Below the pieces are notes generated by a model. That model was not told the DNA's origin. It worked only from the letters and a program-made list of their open reading frames with translations, and did no database searches. Positions 7,733 through 16,497 of a stretch of DNA of 64,000 bases are shown here, piece after piece. Made by a program: the position numbers and the translations under genes. The DNA lies in contig NZ_CP134398.1 of assembly GCF_002968335.2 (NCBI RefSeq), positions 5,394,001 to 5,458,000 of the forward strand, in the 5' to 3' direction. The stretch comes from Mycobacterium sp. ITM-2016-00316 (GTDB lineage Bacteria; Actinomycetota; Actinomycetes; Mycobacteriales; Mycobacteriaceae). Position 1 is the stretch's first letter, and each line of letters starts with the position of its first letter.

Positions 7733-10279
7733 GTGTCCGGACAGCAGAGCACCGCCGGCGAGCGGTCGGCCGCGCCCACGACCATCGAGGTGCGTGGCGC
7801 GTGCGTGCACAATCTCGCGCACGTCGACATCGACGTGCCGTTGCACCAAATGGTGGCCATTGCCGGGGTTTCCGGATCGGGCAAGTCGTCGCTGGCGATG
7901 GGAGTCCTGTACGCCGAGGGTTCCCGTCGCTACATCGAGGCGTTGTCGACCTACACGCGACGCAGGATGTCGCACGCCACCAAGGCCACCGTCGACAGCG
8001 TCCGTCACGTGCCCGCCGCGCTGGCCCTGCGGCAGCGACCGGGCGTCCCCGGCGCCCGCAGCACCTTCGGCACCTCGACCGAACTCCTCAACGTCCTGCG
8101 CCTGTTGTTCTCCCGCCTGTCCGAACACCTCTGCCCCAACGGTCATCGCCAGAAGCCGACCATCGACGTCGCCGCCGGCCTGGACCTGACCTGTCCGGTC
8201 TGCGACGTCACGTTCAGCCCGGTGGGCGCCGAAGCGCTGGCCTTCAACTCCGACGGGGCATGCCCGACCTGCGGCGGCCTGGGGGTCGTGCGGGAGATCG
8301 ATGACGCCCTGCTGGTCCCCGACCCCTCGCGCACGATCGCCGACGGCGCGGTGGCCCCGTGGAAGATGATGGGCCTCACCGTCATGCCGCAGATGGTGGG
8401 CGAACTCGGCGTTCGCACCGACGTGCCCTACCGTGATCTCACCGACGCCGAACGGGACGTCGTCCTGCACGGCCCCGCCGAGAAGCACCGCATCACGGTG
8501 CCGTCGAAGAGCGGCAAGCTGTTCGAGGTCAACTTCACCTACCGCAACGCCCGCCTCGCCGTGCAGGAGGCGCTCGACAAGGCCGCCAGCGAAGGCGGCA
8601 TCAATCGGGTCAACAAGTTCATCCACACCGGCACCTGCCCGACGTGCCACGGCACCCGGCTGAGCGAGCGGGCGCTCGCACCTCGGGTCACCGGGATCAA
8701 TCTGGCCGAGGCGACGGCAAAGACGCTCGACGAGGTGATCGCCTGGGCACCGTCGGTGGTCGACACCCTGCCCGCCGACATGCGATCGATGGCGGCCACC
8801 ATCGTCGCGCAGCTGCTGGAGATGGCGGAGCGGCTCGTCGAACTGGGTCTCGGCTATCTCGGGCTGGACCGGCCCAGTTCCACGCTGTCCACCGGTGAGC
8901 GGCAACGGGTAGCGCTGTCCCGAGCGGTCCGCAACCAGACCACCGGGGTGCTCTACGTCCTCGATGAGCCATCCATCGGTCTGCATCCGTCCAATATCGA
9001 CGGCCTCAACGGCGTCATCCGCGACCTGCTGCGCGACGGGAACTCCGTCGTCCTGGTCGACCACGACGTCCAGGTCCTGCGGAAAGCCGACTGGTTCATC
9101 GAGATCGGCCCCGGATCTGGCAGCGAGGGTGGCACTGTTCTGGCCGAGGGCACACTCGACGATCTGGTGGCCAACCCGTCGTCGCTGATCGCCGGATTCC
9201 TCGACGGTACCGAACCGGTCCGCGTGCGCGCCACGGTGAATTCGCCGAAGCTGTTCGCCGACGGCACGATTCGTCTGGCCACCCGCCCGCTGCACACCGT
9301 GCACGCACTCGACGTCGAGATCCCGAAGGGCCGGCTCACCGCCGTCACCGGGGTGTCCGGATCCGGCAAGACCACGCTCGTCCTGGAGAGCCTCGTACCG
9401 GCGCTGCGGGCCGCCGCGACCGGTGACGCACCACCTGCGCACGTCGCATCGGTCGACCCGTCGGGCATCGCGCGGGTCAACGTCGTCGACGCCACGCCGA
9501 TCGGCACCAACGTGCGGTCCACCGTCGCCACCTACAGCGGAGTGCTCGACGACCTGCGCCGTGTCTACGCCTCCCTCGGCGAGGCGCGCCGCCGCGGCCT
9601 GACAGCGTCGGACTTCTCGTACAACACCGGCTCTCTGCGGTGTCCGCGCTGCGAGGGCACGGGGCAGATCTCGCTCGACGTCCAATTCCTCCCCGACGTC
9701 GACATCCCCTGCCCCGACTGCGACGGCAGCCGTTACGCGCCGGCGGCACTCGACTTCCGACGCGAGACCGAGGGTGGGCTCGCGCTGCCCGAACTCCTCG
9801 CGCTCACCGTGAAGCAGGCGATCGAGGTCACCGGCGATCTGCCGAAGGTGCACCGCAGGTTGCAGACCCTGATCGATCTCGGGCTGGGTTATCTCACGCT
9901 CGGTGAGGACACTCCGGCACTCTCGGGCGGCGAGGCGCAACGGCTCAAGCTCGCAACAGAACTCGGCCGCAAGCAATCCGATGCACTGTTCGTCCTCGAC
10001 GAACCCAGCGTCGGACTGCACCCCCTCGACGTCCGCGTCCTGCTCGCTGTCATCGACCGCCTCGGCGCGAAGGGTGCCACCGTTGTCGTCATCGAACACG
10101 ACCTCGACATGATCGCCAACGCGGACTACGTCATCGATATGGGTCCCGGTGGTGGCGCCGCTGGCGGCACCATCGTCGCCACCGGCACACCGGCCGAGAT
10201 CGCCGAATCCACCGCAAGTGTCACCGGGCGCTACCTCGATCGGGTTCACCTTCGCGGACGACACGGGCCGGGGCAGTAG
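7733..10279 (+). CDS. UvrA-like ABC ATPase (short UvrA paralogue, drug-resistance/DrrC-like class)
   Basis: 848-residue protein with the UvrA layout of two ABC cassettes with zinc modules. Walker A motifs are GVSGSGKSSLAMG (about 45 residues in) and GVSGSGKTTLVLES (about 540). Signature motifs are LSTGERQR and LSGGEAQR, and Walker B regions are VLYVLDEPSIGLHP and LFVLDEPSVGLHP. Zinc-type CxxC clusters include CPTCGG, CPTCHG, CPRCEG and CPDCDG. It is about 90 residues shorter than E. coli UvrA, which fits class II/III UvrA proteins that lack the UvrB-binding domain; such proteins are linked to resistance to DNA-intercalating drugs in actinomycetes. The frame is open to 7667, but GTG 7733 has GGAAGGG 6 nt upstream and is preferred. 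It stands alone between the tRNA and the metal block. Confidence 0.85.
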   Translation: MSGQQSTAGERSAAPTTIEVRGACVHNLAHVDIDVPLHQMVAIAGVSGSGKSSLAMGVLYAEGSRRYIEALSTYTRRRMSHATKATVDSVRHVPAALALRQRPGVPGARSTFGTSTELLNVLRLLFSRLSEHLCPNGHRQKPTIDVAAGLDLTCPVCDVTFSPVGAEALAFNSDGACPTCGGLGVVREIDDALLVPDPSRTIADGAVAPWKMMGLTVMPQMVGELGVRTDVPYRDLTDAERDVVLHGPAEKHRITVPSKSGKLFEVNFTYRNARLAVQEALDKAASEGGINRVNKFIHTGTCPTCHGTRLSERALAPRVTGINLAEATAKTLDEVIAWAPSVVDTLPADMRSMAATIVAQLLEMAERLVELGLGYLGLDRPSSTLSTGERQRVALSRAVRNQTTGVLYVLDEPSIGLHPSNIDGLNGVIRDLLRDGNSVVLVDHDVQVLRKADWFIEIGPGSGSEGGTVLAEGTLDDLVANPSSLIAGFLDGTEPVRVRATVNSPKLFADGTIRLATRPLHTVHALDVEIPKGRLTAVTGVSGSGKTTLVLESLVPALRAAATGDAPPAHVASVDPSGIARVNVVDATPIGTNVRSTVATYSGVLDDLRRVYASLGEARRRGLTASDFSYNTGSLRCPRCEGTGQISLDVQFLPDVDIPCPDCDGSRYAPAALDFRRETEGGLALPELLALTVKQAIEVTGDLPKVHRRLQTLIDLGLGYLTLGEDTPALSGGEAQRLKLATELGRKQSDALFVLDEPSVGLHPLDVRVLLAVIDRLGAKGATVVVIEHDLDMIANADYVIDMGPGGGAAGGTIVATGTPAEIAESTASVTGRYLDRVHLRGRHGPGQ

Positions 10280-10370
10280 CGACCACGAAGCGTGTTGACA
10301 TACAGCTGTCGGACTCAGCACTCATCGTCCGGGGAGGACCGGCTGCACAATGCGCGGGGCATCTGAACTG

Positions 10371-11567
10371 TCACCGAAGATGCGCTGCCGGGCCGGCCGC
10401 CGGGTCCCCCGCCCGCACCGAGGTGGCCATCGCCAGCAGCGCCCCGGCGGCCGCGATCGCGCCCAGGGCGATGAACATCGCGGCGTATCCGCCCAGGACG
10501 CTGGCCAGCGCCGCGCCGACAAACGGACCGACCGCGGTGGCGATCATCACCGGTGCGTTCAAAATGCCGCTGAGATGCCCGTAATGGGTTGGGCCCCAAC
10601 GTTCGGTGACGGCGGTGGCTTGTAGAAGCGTCATGATGCCCCGCATGACACCGGCACCGATGGCCACGACCAGCAGTGCCCCGTAGCTGCTGAAGGCTCC
10701 CAGCAGCACGGTGGTGGCGGCGACACCGGCCATGATGATCACCGTCCGGGGTACCACCCCGACACGGCGCACCAGGGTGTGATAGCCGAGCCGGCCGAGT
10801 ACCTGCCCGGCACCACCGAGACCGAGTGCGAGCGCCGCGGCGCCGGTGCTGATGCCGCGCTGGCTCATCAACGGCACCAGATTGGCGATCACCGCGTAGG
10901 ACGCGAGACCGGCGAGCGCGAATGCCGCCACCAACGCGAGGAACGGCAGGCTACGGGCGGTGCGGGTGGGCGTCTCCGCCTCATGCGCGGTCGTCATCGA
11001 CGGCCATGGGCGGCGCAGCCCGAAGAAGTGCGCGGGAACCGTGATCGCCGCCAGCACCGCAGCCAGAACGAGATAGGTCTGGCGCCAACTCATCTGCGCC
11101 GCGAGGGCGGCAGTCAGCGGCGCGAAGACGGTGCTGGCGAACCCGGCGACCAGCGTCAACACGGTCAGCGCGCGCACCGCGCGGGTGCCGAAGTACCGGG
11201 TCAGGGCGGCGAACGCGGGCGCATAGAACACCGCGCTCATCGCCACCCCGGCCAGCACCCAGGCCGCGACGAACCATCCGTAGTTCGGCGCGGCCACCAC
11301 CGCCAGCACCGAAACACAGCCCAGCACCGAACCGGCCGTCATGATCCAGCGAGGACCGACCCGGTCCAGCAGCCCGCCGACCGGGATTCCGACCAACGCG
11401 GCGGTGACCAGGCCCGCGGAGAACGCCGCGGTCACAGCGGGCGCCGACCAGCCGGTGTCGGCGCTGATCTGTTCGGACAGCACGGTGAAGGCGTAGTACA
11501 GCACGCCCCAACTGGTGATCTCGGTGACGCAGAGGGTCAGCAGCACCCAGCGCAGCGTCCCCGTCAT
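10371..11567 (-). CDS. MFS transporter linked to the ArsR-regulated flavoprotein
   Basis: 398-residue major facilitator protein with about 12 hydrophobic segments. It starts MTGTLRWVLLTLCVTEITSWG and carries the loop GGLLDRVGPRW between helices 2 and 3. The ATG at 11567 overlaps the restored stop of the flavoprotein (ATGA), showing a two-gene operon. The open frame runs upstream into the flavoprotein gene, but that extension is a shadow. In many actinobacteria a flavin monooxygenase, an MFS exporter and ArsR occur together; by that context this is probably an efflux pump for arsenic compounds or a related toxic product. The substrate is inferred from neighbours, not from the protein. Confidence 0.8.
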   Translation of the reverse strand: MTGTLRWVLLTLCVTEITSWGVLYYAFTVLSEQISADTGWSAPAVTAAFSAGLVTAALVGIPVGGLLDRVGPRWIMTAGSVLGCVSVLAVVAAPNYGWFVAAWVLAGVAMSAVFYAPAFAALTRYFGTRAVRALTVLTLVAGFASTVFAPLTAALAAQMSWRQTYLVLAAVLAAITVPAHFFGLRRPWPSMTTAHEAETPTRTARSLPFLALVAAFALAGLASYAVIANLVPLMSQRGISTGAAALALGLGGAGQVLGRLGYHTLVRRVGVVPRTVIIMAGVAATTVLLGAFSSYGALLVVAIGAGVMRGIMTLLQATAVTERWGPTHYGHLSGILNAPVMIATAVGPFVGAALASVLGGYAAMFIALGAIAAAGALLAMATSVRAGDPAAGPAAHLR

Positions 11568-12897
11568 CCGCCCACAGGGTCGAGCGACAACGACAACGGC
11601 TGCGGGGATGACGGTGCAGGCCCACAGCACCCACCCCGGCGTTCTCCCCCTCGGGGCTGTCGAACAGTCCTGCGCCGTTGCACACCCCGGTATCGGGCAG
11701 GGTGAGCTCGACTCGGCCGGCGGCCTCATGGTCGCCGGCCAGTTCGGCGGCGATGCTGCGGACCTGCTCGTAGCCGGTCATCGCGAGGAACGTCGGCGCC
11801 CGGCCGTAGGACTTCATGCCCACGATGTACAGATCCGGCTCGGGGTGGGCCAATTCGGCTGCGCCATGGGGCAAGACACTGCCACAGGAATGCATGTTCG
11901 GATCGATCGAGGGCGCCAACATGACCGGCGCCTGCAGAATCGGGTCGAGCTCGATGCGCATCTCGGACAGGAACGACAGATCCGGCCGGAACCCGGTCAG
12001 CACCACCACGTGATCGGCCGGCGCCAGTGCCCGGCCGTCCTCCGCGGTCACGACCGCGCGTCCGTCCGCCAAGTCGACGCGTTCGCTACGGAACCCGGTG
12101 AGCAGCGAAACGCGGCCTGCCTCAACTGCTTCCTTGGACCGCACGCCCAGGGCGCCACGCTGCGGGAGCTCATCGGCGGCGCCACCGCCGAAGGTGTCAT
12201 CGCTGACTCCCCTGCGCAGAACCCACGTCACCGAGGTCGACGGGTCCTTGCGCACCACCTCGCCGAGCTGGATGACCGCGGTCATCGCCGAGTGCCCGCT
12301 GCCGATCACCACGACATGCCGACCCGCCAGCGCCGCGGACTGCGCCACCGTCGGCGGGATGTAGCTCAGTACGCCGGCCGCCGCCGCTTCGCGCTCACCG
12401 ATAGCGGGGACACCGTCGGCGCCTGCAGGATTGGGCTGACCCCAGGTGCCCGAGGCATCGATGACCGCCCGCGCCTGCACCCGGGATTCGCCTGCCGCAT
12501 CGCGGACATGCACGACGAACGGCGTCTCGGCCCGGCCCGGACTGACCAGCCGGTCCCGGCCCAGCCGTGACACCGCCTGCACCTTCGTCCCGAACCGCAC
12601 ACGGTCACCCAACACATCGGCCAACGGCGCCAGGTACGCGTCGATCCACTCCCTGCCGGTGGGGAACCCGGATTCTGGAGCCACCCAGCCGGTCGGCTCC
12701 AACAGCCGCAATGCGGCCGGATCGATGAGTTCGGGCCAGGGCGAGAAGGTGCGCACGTGCGCCCACTGTTCGACCGCCGACCCCGGCCCGGCGCCGGCTT
12801 CCAGCACCAGGGGCGTCAGACCGCGCTCCAGCAGGTGTGCGGCGGCTGCCAAACCCAACGGTCCGGCACCGATGACGACAACGGGCAGCTCTGACAT
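11564..12897 (-). CDS. FAD/NAD(P)-binding oxidoreductase (ArsO-like), apparent frameshift near the C-terminus
   Basis: About 444 residues once corrected. The Rossmann motif GAGPLGLAAAAHLLERG lies at the N-terminus and a second nucleotide-binding loop (VVVIGSGHSAMTA) in the middle, typical of flavin-dependent monooxygenases of the ArsO group. The frame is normal to LFDSPEGEN, then runs on for about 200 residues antisense to the MFS gene. In the third frame the sequence reads GGCCGPAPSSPQPLSL and ends in TGA at 11564-11566, overlapping the MFS ATG. Restoring one C in the plus-strand CCCC run at 11634-11637 (G on the coding strand) joins the two parts and recreates an AGGGCCGPAP tail. The vicinal cysteines could bind thiophilic metalloids. 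A ribosome-binding site (AGAGGA) precedes ATG 12897. Arsenic function is inferred. Confidence 0.8.
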
Positions 12898-12922
12898 GGT
12901 TCGATCCTCTCATCGACAGCCT

Positions 12923-12952
12923 TCGATGAATCGATCGTGGTCGATGTATCGA
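12923..12952. promoter_or_regulatory. Tandem ArsR-type operator palindromes
   Basis: Two 12-bp palindromes of the form TCGAT-N2-ATCGA occur at 12923-12934 and 12941-12952, 18 bp apart. They lie in the 78-bp gap between the divergent flavoprotein gene and arsR. ATCGAT-rich tandem dyads in such a position are what an ArsR/SmtB repressor would use to control both directions. Confidence 0.7.
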
Positions 12953-12975
12953 TGTTTGTCAATATGTGTGTCATC

Positions 12976-13332
12976 ATGGACGTCGTGACCACTTCCGTGA
13001 CCGTCGGCGATGTGACGGCCTGCTGCTCGCCGCTGACCGGTGGCGCCTTGGATTCCGCTGCCGCCGAACGTCTTGCGTCGGTGTTCAAGGCGCTCGGCGA
13101 TCCGGCGCGGGTCAAGCTGGTGTCCCTCATCGCCGCCTCCGAAGGCGGCGAAGCCTGCATCTGCGATCTCACCGGACCGCTGGGATTGAGCCAGCCCACG
13201 GTCTCGCACCACATGAGAATGCTGGTCGATGTCGGCCTGGTCAGTCGCGAACAACGCGGCAAGTGGGCCTACTACCGGGTCGTTTCGGAGGCTCTGGACC
13301 GCATCGCCGCCGCGGTGTCGACTCGGGTCTAG
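12976..13332 (+). CDS. arsR: ArsR/SmtB-family metalloid-responsive repressor
   Basis: 118-residue winged-helix regulator. The recognition region is LGLSQPTVSHHMRMLVDVGLV. The motif EACICDLTGPLG in helix 3 matches the ELxCxCDL signature of arsenite- or antimonite-sensing ArsR proteins, where the two cysteines bind the metalloid. An additional CC pair lies near the N-terminus (TACCSPL). The frame extends back to GTG 12937, but that part covers the operator, so ATG 12976 is preferred; no strong ribosome-binding site is visible and a TATGTG-like box sits 7 nt upstream. Divergent from the flavoprotein/MFS operon, which it probably represses in the absence of metalloid. Confidence 0.88.
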   Translation: MDVVTTSVTVGDVTACCSPLTGGALDSAAAERLASVFKALGDPARVKLVSLIAASEGGEACICDLTGPLGLSQPTVSHHMRMLVDVGLVSREQRGKWAYYRVVSEALDRIAAAVSTRV

Positions 13333-13385
13333 ACCGGGCGCCGACCGGCACGGTGACGGAAGAATCTCGGTCGGGTTGAGATGTG

Positions 13386-14102
13386 ATGTCGCCCAAGCCC
13401 ATCCCCGGGCGGCGCTGTCATCATCGGACGGTGGCAATCAAGGCGGCGCCGAGGTCAGACAGCAGGCTGGCTGCTCGTTGTGCCGCGCTCGCCTCCTTCG
13501 GCGCTGCGCTCGTCCACTTCGGCGTCGCTCCGGCACATTGGCGGGAATGGGCGCTGTCCGGGTTGTTCTTTGTGTCGCTGGCGCTCCTGCAGTTGAGCTG
13601 GGCGCGAGTCGTCCTGGTCAGGACCACGACGGCGGTGCTGGCAGCCGGGATCGCCCTCAATGTGGGTGCGGTGGCGCTGTGGGTGGTGACCCGGACCTCG
13701 GGTGCCCCGTTCGGTCCGCACGCGGGCGAACCGGAAGTGGTGCAGGCCGCCGATCTGTGTGCGCTGTTGCTGCAGATCTACGTCGTCATGGGCGCTTCCT
13801 GGATCTGGTACCGCGGGCTGCGCGGGGCGCCGATTTCGGCGTTCTCCAGCGCCGCGGTCCTCATCGGTGCGGTCGGTGTCGTCACGTTGGCATCGACGGT
13901 CGGCGTGGCCTCCGGGCAACAACATGGCCATCACGGTGCGGAGATCGATCATGCAGACGGCCATGCCGGGCACGACCGGGATCCGGTTGTCCCGCTGAAC
14001 GTCAAGCCGGTCCAGGCGCCGGCGGCACCTCCCCCCGTCGATGCCGCCGCCGTACCGGCTCAGCCGCTCGACGGCCACGGCGATCACGACCATCACGAAT
14101 GA
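13386..14102 (+). CDS. Small multi-pass membrane protein with His-rich tail
   Basis: About 238 residues. Four to five hydrophobic segments occupy roughly residues 30-185. The hydrophilic C-terminus is strikingly histidine-rich: QQHGHHGAEIDHADGHAGHD, then a Pro/Ala linker, then GHGDHDHHE at the very end. I do not recognise the family. Clustered His/Asp tails of this kind usually bind Cu, Zn, Ni or Co. It lies 53 bp downstream of arsR on the same strand and converges with the CopB-type ATPase 18 bp away, so a metal-sequestering or transport-accessory role is a reasonable inference. The start is uncertain: GTG 13383, ATG 13386 or GTG 13431 are all possible. Confidence 0.65.
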   Translation: MSPKPIPGRRCHHRTVAIKAAPRSDSRLAARCAALASFGAALVHFGVAPAHWREWALSGLFFVSLALLQLSWARVVLVRTTTAVLAAGIALNVGAVALWVVTRTSGAPFGPHAGEPEVVQAADLCALLLQIYVVMGASWIWYRGLRGAPISAFSSAAVLIGAVGVVTLASTVGVASGQQHGHHGAEIDHADGHAGHDRDPVVPLNVKPVQAPAAPPPVDAAAVPAQPLDGHGDHDHHE

Positions 14103-14120
14103 CCCGTCTGGGTGGCGTGC

Positions 14121-16139
14121 TCAGCGGTCCAGTACTGCTTTCGCGCTGACCTCCGGTCGGAGGTCGAGACGCCGCAACACTTGCGCGTTGAGCGCGACGA
14201 CGATGGTGGACAGCGACATCAGGATTGCGCCGACCGACATCGGCAGCACGAAGCCGACGGGCGCCAGAATCCCGGCGGCCAGCGGCACGGAGACCAGGTT
14301 GTAACCGGCGCCCCACCACAGGTTCTGTTTCATCTTGCGGTAACTGGCGCGGGACAGTTCGATCACCGACAGCACCGAGCGCGGATCCGAACTGGCCAGG
14401 ATGACGCCCGCTGAAGCGATCGCGACATCGGTGCCCGCTCCGATCGCGATGCCGACATCGGCCTGGGCCAGCGCGGGGGCGTCATTGACGCCGTCGCCGA
14501 CCATGGCGACCTTCTTGCCTTCACGTTGCAGTGCAGACACTTTGGAGGCTTTGTCTTCGGGCCGGACGCCGGCAAAGACACGGTCGATGCCGAGTTCGTG
14601 CCCGACGGTGTCGGCAACGGCCTGCGCGTCACCGGTGATCATGACGACTTCCACGCCGAGCTTGTGCAAGGCGTCGACGGCCTCGCGGGATTCGTGACGG
14701 ACTTCGTCGGCCAGACTCACACCACCGATGACGGCGCCGTCACGCACCACGTGCAGGATGATGGCACCGTTCTCCCGCCATCGTGCGGCGGCCTGGACTT
14801 CGCGTTGGTCGAGTTCTTCGAGCAGGCGCGGGCCGCCCACCCGCACTTCGCGGCCGTCGATGGTTGCGGTGACCCCCACGGCCGGAGACGAGGAGAAGCC
14901 GGTGGCGCGGGGGACGTCGAGCCCGCGGTCATCGGCCGCCCTCACGATCGCCTTGGCCAGCGGGTGTTCGCTGTCGGCCTCAGCCGCGGCGGCCAGCGCG
15001 AGCATGGTTGCCGCATCGAGGTCGCCGACGGTCTCGATGGCGGTCACGGTGGGTTCGCCTTTGGTCAGGGTGCCGGTCTTGTCGAAAAGCACCGCATCCA
15101 CGGTGCGCATGCCCTCCAGCGCGAGCCGATCTTTGATCAGAACGCCGCCGCGTGCGGCGCGCTCGGTGGCGATGGAGACGACCAGCGGAATGGCCAGGCC
15201 CAGGGCGTGGGGGCAGGCGATGACCAGGACGGTGATCGCGCGTACGACGGAGGCATCCGGATCCCCGGCGATGGCCCAGACCAGTGCGGTGGCGCCGGCG
15301 GCGGCGAGCGCGAACCAGAACAGCCATCCGGCGGCGCGGTCGGCGAGGCGTTGAGCTCGCGATGTGGAGTTCTGCGCCTCGGTGACCAGGCGCTGGATAC
15401 CGGCCAGCGCGGTATCGTCCCCGGTCGCGGTGATCTTCACGCGCAGACCGGAATCGGTGGCGACGGTGCCTGCGGTCACCGACTCTCCGATTCCCCGGGC
15501 CACGGGTCGGGATTCACCGGTGACCATCGACTCGTCCATGTCGGCGCGTCCGTCGACGATCGTGCCGTCGGCGGGAACACTTCCGCCGGGGCGGATCACC
15601 ACCAGATCACCGACGCGCAGATCTGCCGGGGACACCGTCACGGTGCTGTCGCCGTCGACTTTTTCCGCTTCGTCGGGCAGGAGAGCGGCCAACGAGTCCA
15701 GTGCCGATGTCGTCTGGGCCAGCGAGCGCATCTCCACCCAGTGGCCCAGCAGCATGATGACGATGAGGAGCGCCAGTTCCCACCAGAATTCGAGCTCATG
15801 GTGCAGCAGACCCAGGCTTGCACCCCAGGACGCGAGGAACGCAACGGTGATGGCCAGTCCGATCAGCAACATCATTCCCGGTTTGCGGGAACGGATCTCA
15901 CTGACGGCGCCGGTGAGGAAGGGACGTCCACCAACGGTGTACATCACCGTGCCCAGCAGGGGCGCAATCCACGGTGCGAGGCGGAAATCCGGTATGTCGT
16001 AGCCGACGAGCATGGCGAACATGGCCGAGAACACCACGACCGGTATGGCGATGATCAGGTTGATCCAGAACAGTTTCCGAAACTGGGCGACGTGATCTCC
16101 GTGGCCGCCGTGACCCTGGTGCTGGTGCTGGTGTGTCAT
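14121..16139 (-). CDS. CopB-type (P1B-3) heavy-metal P-type ATPase
   Basis: 672 residues. A short His-rich N-terminus (HQHQHQGHGGHGDH) replaces the usual CxxC metal-binding domains. The metal-selecting membrane motif is CPH (309-311) in ACPHALGLAIP, characteristic of P1B-3 CopB pumps. Other landmarks are TGES (207-210, phosphatase loop), DKTGT with phosphorylated Asp353, the SEHPLA motif of the nucleotide-binding domain, and MVGDGVNDAPAL. The family exports copper or silver. The start has AGGA upstream. Two CsoR/RicR-like palindromes lie 70-120 bp upstream, pointing to copper-induced expression. Neighbours (His-rich membrane protein, DUF305 lipoprotein) support a copper role. Confidence 0.93.
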   Translation of the reverse strand: MTHQHQHQGHGGHGDHVAQFRKLFWINLIIAIPVVVFSAMFAMLVGYDIPDFRLAPWIAPLLGTVMYTVGGRPFLTGAVSEIRSRKPGMMLLIGLAITVAFLASWGASLGLLHHELEFWWELALLIVIMLLGHWVEMRSLAQTTSALDSLAALLPDEAEKVDGDSTVTVSPADLRVGDLVVIRPGGSVPADGTIVDGRADMDESMVTGESRPVARGIGESVTAGTVATDSGLRVKITATGDDTALAGIQRLVTEAQNSTSRAQRLADRAAGWLFWFALAAAGATALVWAIAGDPDASVVRAITVLVIACPHALGLAIPLVVSIATERAARGGVLIKDRLALEGMRTVDAVLFDKTGTLTKGEPTVTAIETVGDLDAATMLALAAAAEADSEHPLAKAIVRAADDRGLDVPRATGFSSSPAVGVTATIDGREVRVGGPRLLEELDQREVQAAARWRENGAIILHVVRDGAVIGGVSLADEVRHESREAVDALHKLGVEVVMITGDAQAVADTVGHELGIDRVFAGVRPEDKASKVSALQREGKKVAMVGDGVNDAPALAQADVGIAIGAGTDVAIASAGVILASSDPRSVLSVIELSRASYRKMKQNLWWGAGYNLVSVPLAAGILAPVGFVLPMSVGAILMSLSTIVVALNAQVLRRLDLRPEVSAKAVLDR

Positions 16140-16211
16140 ATCCGTCCTGCTCTTCGTCGACCAGCGGGTCGATGATGACCCCGCCGAGATCCGCAGATTC
16201 CCTCTCCACGT

Positions 16212-16256
16212 ATACCCCTACCGGGTATGCCTGCCAACATATACCCCGGATACCGG
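16212..16256. promoter_or_regulatory. CsoR/RicR-like palindromes upstream of the P-type ATPase
   Basis: A palindrome ATACCC-CTACC-GGGTAT lies at 16212-16228. A weaker copy, with ATACCC at 16241-16246 and GGG at 16255-16257, follows about 28 bp further from the gene. TACCC-N5-GGGTA is the form of operator bound by mycobacterial copper-sensing CsoR-family repressors. It lies 73 bp upstream of the ATPase start. No csoR gene is present in the window, so a regulator encoded elsewhere is implied. Confidence 0.65.
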
Positions 16257-16424
16257 GCAACCGTCAGCTTTACGGAATCTTCATCGAAGAAATAGCGGAA
16301 GCACAGGGTCCACCACCGACAGGCCCGGCGCGACGTACCTTCACATTGGTTCTGTTGCAACGAATCTCATTGCGGGAATTCGGCACCGCTGTTTCCAATG
16401 TGGCCGATGTGAACTAGTGTGATC

Positions 16425-16441
16425 TACGTACTCAGTACGTA
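16425..16441. promoter_or_regulatory. Perfect 17-bp palindrome upstream of the NlpC/P60 gene
   Basis: TACGTACT-C-AGTACGTA, 8-bp arms around one base, lies 57 bp upstream of the NlpC/P60 start and about 285 bp from the ATPase start. It looks like a dimeric repressor site (TetR- or MarR-like). No matching regulator gene adjoins it. The rest of the 358-bp gap (16140-16497) holds only this element and the CsoR-like sites. Confidence 0.55.
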
Positions 16442-16497
16442 CTTTGTTGTCACACCATTGAATCCGTGAGAGCCGCAGTGGCGCGAGGGAGAACGAT

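Noticed and set aside
10981..12897. A 638-residue fused flavoprotein with long C-terminal tail
   Set aside because: The tail beyond about residue 412 is the antisense shadow of the MFS gene; the alternate frame restores a normal end.
14526..16175. A 549-residue ORF opposite the P-type ATPase
   Set aside because: Pure antisense shadow of a well-supported ATPase gene.
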